Positions 1-8,125 of a stretch of 64,000 nucleotides of DNA are shown piece after piece; position 1 is the first letter of the stretch; each line of letters starts with the position of its first letter. The DNA comes from Aureococcus anophagefferens (taxonomy: Eukaryota; Sar; Pelagophyceae; Pelagomonadales; Pelagomonadaceae): contig NW_008705583.1 in NCBI RefSeq assembly GCF_000186865.1, positions 65,673-129,672 of the forward strand, read 5' to 3'. Both the position numbers and the translations under genes were made by a program. Under the pieces are notes generated by a model. That model searched no databases and was not told the origin of the DNA. It worked only from the letters and a program-made list of their open reading frames with translations.

Positions 1-1615
1 TGGTTCAGCAGGTGCAGCGGCAGGATCGCCATGATGTCGATCATGCCCCACTGGCTCATGTAGCGCCGCGAGATCGCGAGGCCGTCGTAGACCCACATGC
101 TGTAGAACTCGTCGTAGTACGCGATGAAGTGCTGGAGGATGAAGTCGAGGCCGAAGATGACGTCCGCGAGCGTGTTCGCCAGCGTGAGCCCCACGGACCG
201 CGACCCCGAGCCCATGACCCCGACCTCGTAGGGCGTGATGACCGCGCAGTAGACGAGCGCGACGATCGTGACGACGTCCCAGCGCTGCACGTAGAGGTTC
301 GTCGGCATGAGCGTCGCGCGGTGGAGGCCCCGGCCCTCGACGACGCGCTTCGGCGTCATCGCGCAGCAGTAGGACCGCGGGGCGTTGCGCAGGTGCTCGA
401 CCTTGGCGTGGACGAGCGCGACGGACGCCATCTCCTCCCGCAGGTCCATCTCGTTCTCGTGGATCGTCACCAGGAGGTGGGGGCTACTCTTCTTGCCGAC
501 GTTGCGCACGGGCGCGCCCTCCTCGCGCAACGCGCCGTACTGCTTGCGCACGCGGACCTCCGCCTGCGCCTCGCGGTGCTTCGCGGGGTCGAGCTGCGCG
601 CGCCGCTGCACGCCGACGCCCCCGCGCCGCAACGGCCGCACCGTCTTCTGGAGCTGGGAGCTCAGGCGCCCCAACAAGCTCTTGCGCTTCTTCTTGGTCG
701 TGGGGTGGCAGAGGACGCACTCGTTCCGCGACAGGACCTGGGCAGCAAAAGAGAGCGAAATTCCCAACTTCAAAGGCTCATATCTCGGCCGGTTTCCACT
801 CGTTTTGGCTGATTTTTGGACGAGCGATCATCTCTCGGAACGGTCTCGAAGCGTGGATGCTTTTTTCGGAACGCGCGCGCGCGGAACACTCATGTTGAAG
901 CGAAGTTGAATCACCCTTTTGCTGCCCGCGACAGGACGTGCGGCCGCTTGTAGTGCCGCGCGGCCGCGACCTTCCGGCACAAATTCTCGCCGTCGATGGT
1001 GACCTCGCCGATGACGAAGTCCAACACGCGGTCCGTGACCTGGAGCTTGAGGTCCGCGACGGACTCGCCCATCTCGAGGCGGATCTCGAAGTGGCTGTTG
1101 TAGAGGGGATTCGGGCCGTCGCACCGCGCCTCGGACCGGCCGATCTCGCCGCCGTCGTAGACGCAGGAGATGAACGTGTTGTTACTGAGGTAGAGCTGCT
1201 CGGCGCCGCGGATGTGGACCCAGAACGCGCCGTTCTTGAGCATGGTCGACGTGCCCATCTTCTGGAGCATGCGCGGCTTCCCGCCCGGAGAGGAGAACGG
1301 CGCGAACGGCGGCGACGCGGCCGCGGCCGGCTCCGGCGGCGCGCGCCCGGCGAACTGCGCCCGCCGCTCGCCCTCCTTGCGGTCCTCGGCGCCGGTCGTC
1401 TCCGCCTTGGGCAAACCGAGGGGCTCGAGCGTCCGCGGCCGCGCGGGCGACTCGCCGCCGTCGTAGTACGCCGCGCCCCCTTCCGGGGACGACGACCGGC
1501 TCGACCCCTGGACGGCGCCGTTGTCGCCCGCCGCGACGGCGTCGCCGAGCTCCGAGAGCTCGCCGCCGTCCTGGGGCTCCTTGCTGAGCACCGGCAGCAC
1601 GCGCGGGCCGCGCAT
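1..1615 (-). CDS. C2-domain voltage-gated cation (K+) channel, EAG/HCN-like, 3' part off the window
   Basis: The gene reads leftward and runs off the window edge; at least 471 residues are visible. Residues about 120-225 resemble a C2 sandwich (NPLYNSHFEIRLEM, then LQVTDRVLDFVIGEVTI). After an introner intron at 738-937, a basic linker leads to channel segments: S1 around VALVYCAVITPYEV, S2 around DVIFGLDFILQHFIAYYDE, and S3 around SQWGMIDIMAILPLH. This S1-S3 pattern is that of the EAG/cyclic-nucleotide-gated superfamily; the S4, pore and any nucleotide-binding domain lie outside. Splicing as described gives KRPH followed by VLSRNECVLCHP without a frame change. The ATG at 1615 was chosen; an upstream in-frame ATG at 1855 would add 80 mostly Arg/Gly/Ala residues. 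Subunit selectivity cannot be judged without the pore. Confidence 0.72.
738..927 (+). mobile_element. Introner element, family B (intron of the channel gene)
   Basis: A 190 bp element with terminal inverted repeats CTGGGCAGCAAAAG and CTTTTGCTGCCC, flanked by a 10 bp direct duplication GCGACAGGAC (728-737 and 928-937). Read on the minus strand, the strand of the host gene, the duplication begins GT and acts as the 5' splice site, while the element end CTGCCCAG supplies the 3' AG. The resulting 200 bp intron (738-937) contains an in-frame stop, and its removal rebuilds the pre-insertion sequence exactly. The element is antisense relative to the host gene, opposite to the copy at 59397. Confidence 0.9.
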
Positions 1616-1938
1616 GGCCGGGCCGGGGTGTCGCCGCCGCGCGGCCCGCCGCCGCCGGCCGCGGGGACGCGCCCGGAGGCCGAAACGGGCGCGACGCCTG
1701 GCGACCCGGGGTGCGCCCGAGCCGGCGCCTCGAGCTGACGGGGTTCCGGGGGCAGCCGAAGTCGAACCCCAGACCGACTCTAAGCGCTGAGAGTTTTTCT
1801 GAGATGATACTTGAGTATATAGCCGATGCTGCTCGACCTCGGCAAGGGCAAGCATTCGGCGAGTCACCTTCCCCTTGGCTCGAGGTCAGTGCTCTTCAGC
1901 CGCTCGGCACGTCGCCTTGCCGGCACGAGCTCGCGCCG
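1616..1938. promoter_or_regulatory. Shared intergenic region between divergent genes
   Basis: 323 bp separate the channel ATG (1615, minus) from the SET-domain ATG (1939, plus). The middle (about 1780-1860) is clearly less GC-rich than its surroundings and contains ACTTGAGTATATAG, the only TATA-like stretch here. I see no RNA gene. It is likely a bidirectional promoter; this is inferred from position and composition only. Confidence 0.4.
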
Positions 1939-3240
1939 ATGCTGCGGACGCCGCGCCGCTGGCTGCCCGGCAGCAGCGCCGTGGTGACGTCGGAGTTCGT
2001 CGCGTGGCTGCGCGCCGGCGGCGCGTCCTTCGACAAGCTCGCCATCAAGCACACGGCCCTGGGGCGCGGCGTCGTCGCCACGGCGGCCTACGAGCCCGGC
2101 GAGACCCTGCTCAGTGTCCCGGAGGCGCTCCTCCTCACGGTCGACAAAGCGTCGCGGCGCGCCGACGTCGCGGCGTCGCTCGGCGCCGCGCGCGCGCGCG
2201 GCGTCGACGCGAACGGAGGGAACCTCGCGCTCGCGCTCTTCCTCGCGGGCGACCGCTCCGAGGCGTGGCGGCCCTACCGCAACGTCATCTCGCGGTCCGT
2301 GAGCCACCTGCCCTGCTTCTGGCCCACGGCCGACGAGGCGCTCCTCGCCGGGTCGCCGCTCGGCGAGGACGTCGTCCGGCGCCGCGACGAGATCCGCCGC
2401 GACTGCCGGTCGCTCGGCTTGACGGCCGTCGAGGACCGCCAGGCCTTCGCCTTCGCCGAGGCCCAGGTGCTGAGCCGGGCCTTCGCCTTCAACGGCACGC
2501 GCGCGATGGTGCCCTTCGCGGACCTCATGAACACCGCGCGGCACCACGAGCGCCACGTCGACTTCGCCTTCGAGCGCGGCGCGTTCGTCATGCGCGCGGT
2601 GCGCCGCGGCGCGGCGGGCGAGCCCGTCACCGACTCCTACGGCCCCAAGTCCAACGCGCGCTACCTGCTGAACTACGGCTTCGCCATGGCCGACAACCGC
2701 GACGAGGCCGGCCGGCTGCTCGACGACGCCGCGCTCGACGTCGCGCTGCTCGTCGACGCGGGCGCCAAGTCTTCGGCCTGGATGCCGCCGGGCGACGACG
2801 GCGACGCGCCGAAGCTGCGCATCCGCCTGAACGGCGACGACGACGGCGACTTTTCGGCCGCGCTGTCCGCGTACCGCGTGTCCGTCGCGACGCCGTCCGA
2901 GTTCGAGATGTTGGAAACGGGCCACCTGCGGCCGAAGCGCGCGCAGGCGGCCTTCGACGGGTTGCCCCGGCCCCACCTCCAGGCGCGGGCCGTCGCGGCG
3001 GGCCTCGCGACGGCGCCGTTCGTGTCCGAGGGCAACGAGCGCGCGGCGCTCCGCGCGCTGCGGTCCGCGGCGCTCGCGGCGGCGGACGCGCTCGCGCCCC
3101 ACGACCCGGCGCCCGACGACCCGCCGAACCGCGCCCACGCGCGCCTCTACCTCCGGGGGCAGCGCGCCGCGCTCGAGGCCGCGGCGGCGACGGCCGCGGC
3201 GCGCGAGGCGCGCATCCCCGCCGAGGCGGCCTCGGGGTGA
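1939..3240 (+). CDS. SET-domain protein methyltransferase, SETD3/RuBisCO-LSMT type
   Basis: 433 residues. The order of motifs follows the SETD3/LSMT class, whose members methylate lysine or histidine side chains of non-histone proteins: GRGVVATAAYEPGETLLSVP near the start of the SET domain, then LALALFLAGD and WRPYRNV in the iSET insert, then AMVPFADLMNT, and the signature SYGPKSNARYLLNYGF near residue 245. The usual NH after the DLL motif is here NT, so the pseudoknot asparagine is kept but the histidine is not. A C-terminal helical, alanine-rich part corresponds to the substrate-binding domain. No targeting peptide is evident, so the substrate compartment is unknown. The gene converges on the VOC gene with only 32 bp between stops. 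Confidence 0.82.
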   Translation: MLRTPRRWLPGSSAVVTSEFVAWLRAGGASFDKLAIKHTALGRGVVATAAYEPGETLLSVPEALLLTVDKASRRADVAASLGAARARGVDANGGNLALALFLAGDRSEAWRPYRNVISRSVSHLPCFWPTADEALLAGSPLGEDVVRRRDEIRRDCRSLGLTAVEDRQAFAFAEAQVLSRAFAFNGTRAMVPFADLMNTARHHERHVDFAFERGAFVMRAVRRGAAGEPVTDSYGPKSNARYLLNYGFAMADNRDEAGRLLDDAALDVALLVDAGAKSSAWMPPGDDGDAPKLRIRLNGDDDGDFSAALSAYRVSVATPSEFEMLETGHLRPKRAQAAFDGLPRPHLQARAVAAGLATAPFVSEGNERAALRALRSAALAAADALAPHDPAPDDPPNRAHARLYLRGQRAALEAAAATAAAREARIPAEAASG

Positions 3241-3272
3241 CACCTAACACGACCGCGGCCAGTATCACCATG

Positions 3273-3845
3273 TTACCAGTCGGGCTCCATGGGCGCGTCG
3301 AGCGTCGCCTGCCGCCGCAGGAGCTCCACGAGGACGCCGTCCGCGTCCCGGACGAACGCGAGCTCGTAGACCTCCTGGCCGATGATCTGCTGGCGCGGCG
3401 CGAGCGCGAGGCCCAGGGACCGCTCGAAGAGGCGCTCCGAGTCGTCGTTGAGGCGCCGCAGAAAGTCGCCGAGGTCGTCGCAGAGGTGGCCGACGTCGAG
3501 CGCGACGTGGTTGAGGCCGACGTGCGCCGGTGCGAGGCCGTCGGCCGCGCGGCCCGCGTCCACGTAGTCCGGCACCTCGACGAGCTCGAGGCGCGCGGCG
3601 CCCTCGGCGGACCGCAGCCACGCGCAGCGCGCGGCGCCGCTCTTGAAGCGCCGCTCCTCGTCGAGGCCCAGCAGCGAGTAGAACTGGAGCGACCGCTCGA
3701 TGTCCCGCGTGCGCACGGCGCTGTGGTGGAGCCGCGCGCCCGCCGCCGCGAGCGGCGGCGGCGCGAGCGCGCGCGTCGCTCCGAGGACCAGCGCCGCGAT
3801 GAATGGTGCGCGCCGCAACGGCGCGCGAGGGGGGTGCGCGGGCAT
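3273..3845 (-). CDS. VOC (glyoxalase/bleomycin-resistance fold) protein with organelle-type leader
   Basis: 190 residues. One vicinal-oxygen-chelate module begins at ARLHHSAVRTRDIERSLQFY and continues through LNHVALDVGHLCDDLGDFL to VRDADGVLVELL, giving the two beta-alpha-beta-beta-beta halves with metal-ligand candidates His (LHHSAV), Glu (LELVEV), His (LNHVAL) and Glu (VLVELL). The N-terminus (MPAHPPRAPLRRAPFIAALVLGATRALAPPP, described here only in part) has a basic stretch, a hydrophobic core and an ALAP motif, suggesting plastid or secretory targeting. The ATG at 3845 is the first true ATG; upstream codons in the frame are TTG. The substrate cannot be told from the sequence; glyoxalase I-like activity is only one possibility. 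Confidence 0.75.
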   Translation of the reverse strand: MPAHPPRAPLRRAPFIAALVLGATRALAPPPLAAAGARLHHSAVRTRDIERSLQFYSLLGLDEERRFKSGAARCAWLRSAEGAARLELVEVPDYVDAGRAADGLAPAHVGLNHVALDVGHLCDDLGDFLRRLNDDSERLFERSLGLALAPRQQIIGQEVYELAFVRDADGVLVELLRRQATLDAPMEPDW

Positions 3846-4054
3846 CGTCGCGCTATCGACGGGCCTTTGGCGACGCTCACGGCCAACTACCGCTCTCAGT
3901 TCTACTGGATCGAGGTCGTCGAGGTCTTCGGACGCCTCACGCACTACTGGTCTCACCATAAGACTTGTTCGAGTAAACTTCAATCAAGCATTGGTTGATG
4001 TTCAAACTTGGCGGGGCAGCGCCCCCTGTCGTGGCATGGAGCGCGCGCCGGGAG

Positions 4055-4140
4055 AGGCCAGCCCAGCAGGCCGAGTGCTAGGATAGGCCAGCCCAGCACA
4101 CGCCAGACCGAGTGCTTGGGTAGGCCAGCCCAGCGCACGC
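4055..4140. repeat. Short imperfect tandem repeat upstream of the gene at 4145
   Basis: Three units, each starting AGGCCAGCCCAGC, follow one another, the first two with the tail CCGAGTGCT. The unit length drifts (30 and 37 bp, then a partial unit). It ends 5 bp before the downstream ATG and so lies in the 5' leader or core promoter. Confidence 0.75.
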
Positions 4141-4144
4141 GACG

Positions 4145-5119
4145 ATGGGGGCCGCGGCGCTCGTGCGCTGCGCCGACGACGACATGATTCTGTCCAACGA
4201 CCACGTGCTCGCGCGGACCCTGGACCAAGAGGCGAAGAAGCTCCTGCACCAGTCCTTCGTGGGGACGCTCAACGGGACCATGGCCGTCACCTACGCCATC
4301 GGCGAGGTGCTCCCGCAGCCGCCGCCCTTTGTGGCGGAAAAGCGGCGCGAGACGTTCGGCGCCGACGCGCCCGTGCTCTGCTTCCTCCGCGCCGCGTGCG
4401 CGCTGCCGGCGATGGGCCTCGACGGAGAGCCCATGTACTGCGCCGTCGACCTCTGCGGCGGCGCCCTGCGGTGCTTCCTCCTCTCGCCGACGAAGCCCGA
4501 GCTCGGCGTCGTCGTCCTCTACCTCGACGAGGCGACGATGACGCTCGCCGGCGGCGACGAGACGTACGAGCCGGGGCAGCCGCCCGCGATCGTCGCCGTG
4601 CTCGAGTCGCGCTGCCCGCGCGTCGCCGAGCCCGTCGTCGCGGAGCCGGCGCTCGCGGCGGCCGTCGCCGTCGGCGCGGCGCCGGCGCTCGCGGATCGAC
4701 CCGTCGCGCGCCGCGTCGACGCGCCGGCGCGCGCCGCGCCGCCGACCGCGGCCGCGGCCGCGCCGCTGCGCGCGGGCGACGCGTTCGAGGGCGTCGAGAA
4801 GCACCCCATGCTCGGCGACTGCCCGATCAAGGTCACCGTCTGCCCGGTCAGCGGCGGCGGCTGCCCGCGGGACTACCAAAAGGAGATCGTCGCGTATCGA
4901 GCCGCCGTCCGCTTCGAGGCGCTCTTCTCCGCGGACGTGGCGAAGAAGCGGGGGCGGCGCTACTCGCTCGCGCCCTGCGCGCCGGACCCCGAGGGCGACG
5001 ACCCGGCCGGCGGCCTGCTGCTCCTCGCGCACGACCGGCGGGAGTGCATCCGCGCGACCGTCGACGCCGCGGGCATCGTCGCCGCCGGGCGCTTCGAGCT
5101 CGCGCGCGTGGCCGCCTAA
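4145..5119 (+). CDS. Unknown conserved-looking protein
   Basis: 324 residues, not recognised. The N-terminal half (about 1-160) is a mixed alpha/beta segment with a cysteine-rich strand region (PMYCAVDLCGGALRCFLLSP), the middle (160-220) is a proline/alanine linker, and the C-terminal part (225-324) begins EGVEKHPMLGDCPIKVTVCP and ends in a basic strand-rich region. No signal peptide or membrane segment is seen. Coding is supported by a complete ATG-to-TAA frame and by the strong change to linker-like codons in the middle. The stop is close to the stop of the convergent gene at 5125. Confidence 0.6.
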   Translation: MGAAALVRCADDDMILSNDHVLARTLDQEAKKLLHQSFVGTLNGTMAVTYAIGEVLPQPPPFVAEKRRETFGADAPVLCFLRAACALPAMGLDGEPMYCAVDLCGGALRCFLLSPTKPELGVVVLYLDEATMTLAGGDETYEPGQPPAIVAVLESRCPRVAEPVVAEPALAAAVAVGAAPALADRPVARRVDAPARAAPPTAAAAAPLRAGDAFEGVEKHPMLGDCPIKVTVCPVSGGGCPRDYQKEIVAYRAAVRFEALFSADVAKKRGRRYSLAPCAPDPEGDDPAGGLLLLAHDRRECIRATVDAAGIVAAGRFELARVAA

Positions 5120-5124
5120 TAGTG

Positions 5125-5818
5125 TTAGAGCGCCGACGGCACGATGGCGCTCACGTCGCCCGGCGGCGCCGCGCCGTCGCCCTGGAACCCCTTGAGCTCG
5201 CGGTACGCCTTGAGCAGGGGCACGAAGCGTCGGCGGAATTTCAGCACGGTCCGCGGCACCAGATAGATGCCGCAGACGAGGACGAGGCACACGGCGTAGG
5301 ACTCCCAGGACGACCCGTGCTCGAGCGCGGTCTGGGCCCCGCCCGCGGCGAGGATGAGCATGACGGACAGCCACAGCGCGTTGCGCGCCTGCCGCCGCCA
5401 CGGCTCGAACGACAGCAGGAAGTCCCAGACGTGGCGCGCCAGTTCGTCGCGCTGCGCCTCGTCCAGACCGGACCGCGCCGTGTTGTTCCCGTAGTGGGAC
5501 TGGGTGTCCGACGCCGTAAGCATGGAGATGTAGTAGTACTCGAGCACGCTGTACGTCGTCGTGAAGAGGCTGAACACCGCCGAGAGCGACAGGAGCACGA
5601 GCAGGCCCGTGCGCGTCGGCGCCGCGCTGCGCGAGGAGCTCGCCGGTCGCGAAGCCGAAGGAGAGCGTCGACACCACGGGCAGGATCGCCGCCGCCTCGC
5701 CCGTGTTCCGGGCGCTGGAGACGAGCGCGTGGTTCCCTTCGTCCATGTAGCGCCGGCTCTCCACGTCGTCGTCGGCGCCGCGCTTGCCCGTCGCGGACCG
5801 AAGCTGCGCGGGCTGCAT
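5125..5818 (-). CDS. Four-TM membrane protein, unknown, with an apparent one-base frameshift
   Basis: The start (ATG at 5818) encodes a hydrophilic N-terminus and a first hydrophobic helix (AAILPVVSTLSFGFATG). Around 5615-5640 the frame changes by one base: the upstream frame runs into a charged shadow sequence, whereas the next frame continues TGLLVLLSLSAVFSLFTTTY, then two more membrane helices (LWLSVMLILAAGGAQTAL and YAVCLVLVCGIYLV) and a basic tail. There is no room for a normal intron, so an indel in the assembly, or less likely a real frameshift, is the best explanation. Reading through it gives about 230 residues. Four helices with a loop before helix 3 recall Orai-like topology, but no Orai motif is clear. 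Function unknown. Confidence 0.6.
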
Positions 5819-6117
5819 GGCTGTTTGTTGAGGTCGTCTTAGGCTAGTGCGCTGCCGTTTGGCTCGTCAGCACTCTGCTGATGGGCAGCCCAGCGCGCGC
5901 CATACCCCAACGCTTCACCAAAATGGGTGAACCATTCCTGAAGCGCTCTAAAAAAGCGAGGGCGTGACCTCGCGCCTCGAGCTGCTCGCGCGCCGGCCTC
6001 GGCGGCGCGGACCGCGCCGACGGCGTCAAGGACAAGGCGCGCCGCCTCTTCGCGCTGTTTGATCTCAGCAAGGCGCGCGCGTTGAATCCTACCGAGCGCC
6101 GCGCGGTCGCCGCAGGC

Positions 6118-7230
6118 ATGCGGCTCGCGTGGCCGCTCGTCGTCGCGTGGTGCGCGGGCCAGCCCTACCGTCCCGACCAGTACCGGTCGCACCAGGCTCG
6201 CCTCGCGAGCCTGCCGCGGCTCACGTGCGAGAAGGACGCCGTCGTCGACAAGGCGCGGACCGTCGCCGACGAGCCGGTGCTGCTCTTCATCCACGTCTTC
6301 AAGGCCGCCGGGTCGTCGGTGCGCGAGCTCTTCCGGCGCTACGCGGAGCGCTGCGGCCGGCGCTGGGCGTGCCTCGTGCAGTGCGCGAACGGCGGGCAGG
6401 CCACGGACCGGGGCGTCTTGCCGTGCCGGCTCCGCGACACGGTGAACCTCAACCGCGCGTCCGTCGTCCAGCCCAACGGCGCGCAGACCGGCGCGCGGGC
6501 CATGCGGCGGAACCCGGACGCCGCGGGCCTCGGCGTCGGCGCGCACATCATCGGCGGCCACTACCACTACGGCATGCACGCGATCCTCCCGCCCGAGCGG
6601 CCCTACCTCTACTTCACGGTCGTCCGCGAGCCGCTCGCGACGTGGATCTCGGGCCTGCGCTACAACAACAAGCACCTCGACTCCGTCGCGAAGCTCACGA
6701 CGGCGATGACGTCGGAGATGGAGAAGCGGGGCCACTACGCGAACGCGATCACGTACCTCATCGAGGCGAGCCGCACGAAGCGCGCGTCGGCGGCGAACAA
6801 GCTCCACTTCGCGCTGCAGCACCTCGAGAACGTCGCCGTCGTCGGCGCGGTGGAGTCGTGGCAGACGACGCTGGACCTGCTGACGCACGTCCTCGACGGC
6901 GACGAGGCGTCGCCGGCCATGTGGAACCGCTACCGGAACCGGAAGCGCGCGAACAAGGCCAAGACCGACGTCTCGCCCCGCGACGTCGTCGCGAGCCTCA
7001 AGCGCAGCGGCGACTGGCCCAGATGCGCCGCGTACCTCGAGACGGAGAACGCGTTCTACGTCGCCGCGCTCCGGAAGCACGCGACGGCCTGCCGCGTCGT
7101 CCTCGGCGACAGGTGCCGCCTCCGCTGGCACGGCGGCCTCGTCGGCCTGCTCAACGCGTCCCTCCTCGAGCTCCCGCTCCTCGACGCGGCCGCGCTCGAC
7201 GGCGCGCAGCGCCTCAACGCGCCGACGTAA
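6118..7230 (+). CDS. Sulfotransferase-like Golgi/secretory protein
   Basis: 370 residues. A short signal sequence or anchor (MRLAWPLVVAWCAG) is followed by the 5'-phosphosulfate-binding motif FIHVFKAAGSSVRELF near residue 60 and the 3'-phosphate-binding motif TVVREPLATWISGLRYN near residue 165. Both are hallmarks of PAPS-dependent sulfotransferases of the carbohydrate (Sulfotransfer_2-like) type. Cysteines around 78-95 (ERCGRRWACLVQC) may form lumenal disulfides. Such enzymes transfer sulfate from PAPS to polysaccharides in the Golgi. The ATG at 6118 was preferred to a TTG in frame at 6082 because it opens directly on the hydrophobic segment. A second sulfotransferase lies at 28816-30078. Confidence 0.8.
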   Translation: MRLAWPLVVAWCAGQPYRPDQYRSHQARLASLPRLTCEKDAVVDKARTVADEPVLLFIHVFKAAGSSVRELFRRYAERCGRRWACLVQCANGGQATDRGVLPCRLRDTVNLNRASVVQPNGAQTGARAMRRNPDAAGLGVGAHIIGGHYHYGMHAILPPERPYLYFTVVREPLATWISGLRYNNKHLDSVAKLTTAMTSEMEKRGHYANAITYLIEASRTKRASAANKLHFALQHLENVAVVGAVESWQTTLDLLTHVLDGDEASPAMWNRYRNRKRANKAKTDVSPRDVVASLKRSGDWPRCAAYLETENAFYVAALRKHATACRVVLGDRCRLRWHGGLVGLLNASLLELPLLDAAALDGAQRLNAPT

Positions 7231-7243
7231 CCGCCCGCCCCGT

Positions 7244-7939
7244 CTACGTCGCGGGGGCGCCGAGGAGCGGCCGCGCCGGGAGGAGCCGCTCGACGGCGTC
7301 GAGGATCGCCTCGTACGCGTCGCGCCCGTTGAGACTGTGGTCGTCGCGCACCGCGGCGACGTCGACGCCGAGGCGCTCGTAGAGCGCCGTCGTCGCCGGT
7401 GGCGTGAAGGGGTCCCCGCGCGCGAGCACGACGGCCGCGCGGCTCGGGTCGACGCGGCCGGGGACCGCGAGCGCGTACGTGCAGTTCAGGACCGTCGTCG
7501 GCGCGAGGAGCAGCGTCGGCAGCGCGTGGCGCCGCGCGAGCTCGTGCGCGACGCCGCCGCCCCAGGAGAAGCCGACGACGAAGGCGACGCGGCCCGTCCG
7601 GATGTGTCGCTGGGCGTTGAAGATGCCGTGCGCGACGCTGAAGCGGACGAGCGCGGCGACGCAGAGCCGCGCGAGGACCGCGGCGGCGGCGGCGACGGCG
7701 ACGACGAGCGCGGCCGAGACCTCGGCGGCCGCGTCGCACGCAACGAGCGTCGCCCAGGGGAGCAAAACAAAGAGCACGGGCACGAAGGGATTGATCAGCC
7801 AGAAACAACCGCAGGGCGGCATCGGGATCGACACGTGCCGGCAGCGGAGGCCGCGATGGCGCAGCGCCTCCATGAGCACGGGCAGGGGACCGGGAGACCA
7901 GCCGCCGAGTATGATGCACACTTGCTCCTCGGCCGTCAT
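7244..7939 (-). CDS. Membrane-associated alpha/beta-hydrolase-like protein
   Basis: 231 residues. The N-terminus IILGGWSPGPLPVLMEALRH fits the first strand and oxyanion loop of an alpha/beta hydrolase; two hydrophobic stretches follow (PFVPVLFVLLPWATLVAC and SAALVVAVAAAAAVLARLCVAALV), apparently a membrane hairpin inserted before the nucleophile elbow VGFSWGGGVAHELA (GxSxG). A late acidic turn (ARGDPFTPP) and DDHSLN near the C-terminus could supply the Asp and His of the triad. The substrate is unknown. Start at the ATG at 7939; the in-frame codon at 7957 is GTG. The gene is convergent with the sulfotransferase (13 bp between stops). Confidence 0.65.
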   Translation of the reverse strand: MTAEEQVCIILGGWSPGPLPVLMEALRHRGLRCRHVSIPMPPCGCFWLINPFVPVLFVLLPWATLVACDAAAEVSAALVVAVAAAAAVLARLCVAALVRFSVAHGIFNAQRHIRTGRVAFVVGFSWGGGVAHELARRHALPTLLLAPTTVLNCTYALAVPGRVDPSRAAVVLARGDPFTPPATTALYERLGVDVAAVRDDHSLNGRDAYEAILDAVERLLPARPLLGAPAT

Positions 7940-8041
7940 GCTAGCACTAGATTGCACGACTGCAGAGCCTCGGCTCCAGCACCGCTATCTCGCAGCACAC
8001 GAGCAGCACACCACCATTGGAGCTTCCTACAATTCCGCTTC

Positions 8042-8051
8042 ACTTGAAGTC
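8042..8051. promoter_or_regulatory. ACTTGAAGTC motif upstream of the C2/hydrolase gene
   Basis: ACTTGAAGTC is followed by AAGGCTTGATTCAACTTTAC, about 75 bp before the ATG at 8126. The same ten bases occur before the ATG at 34495, and CTTGAA/TTCAAC words recur upstream of several other starts. A regulatory role is inferred only from recurrence. Confidence 0.35.
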
Positions 8052-8125
8052 AAGGCTTGATTCAACTTTACAATTTTCGTGATTTGAGCATGGCGGTGTA
8101 GTGTGGGCTCTGGGCTACCAAAAAG

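Noticed and set aside
12..812. Plus-strand open frame of 266 codons at the left edge
   Set aside because: It is the antisense shadow of the channel gene and runs into the introner. The minus strand shows clear S1-S3 segments.
5125..5818. Calling the four-TM protein an Orai calcium channel
   Set aside because: Topology is similar but the pore glutamate and the TM1 signature of Orai are not visible, and the frame is broken near TM1.
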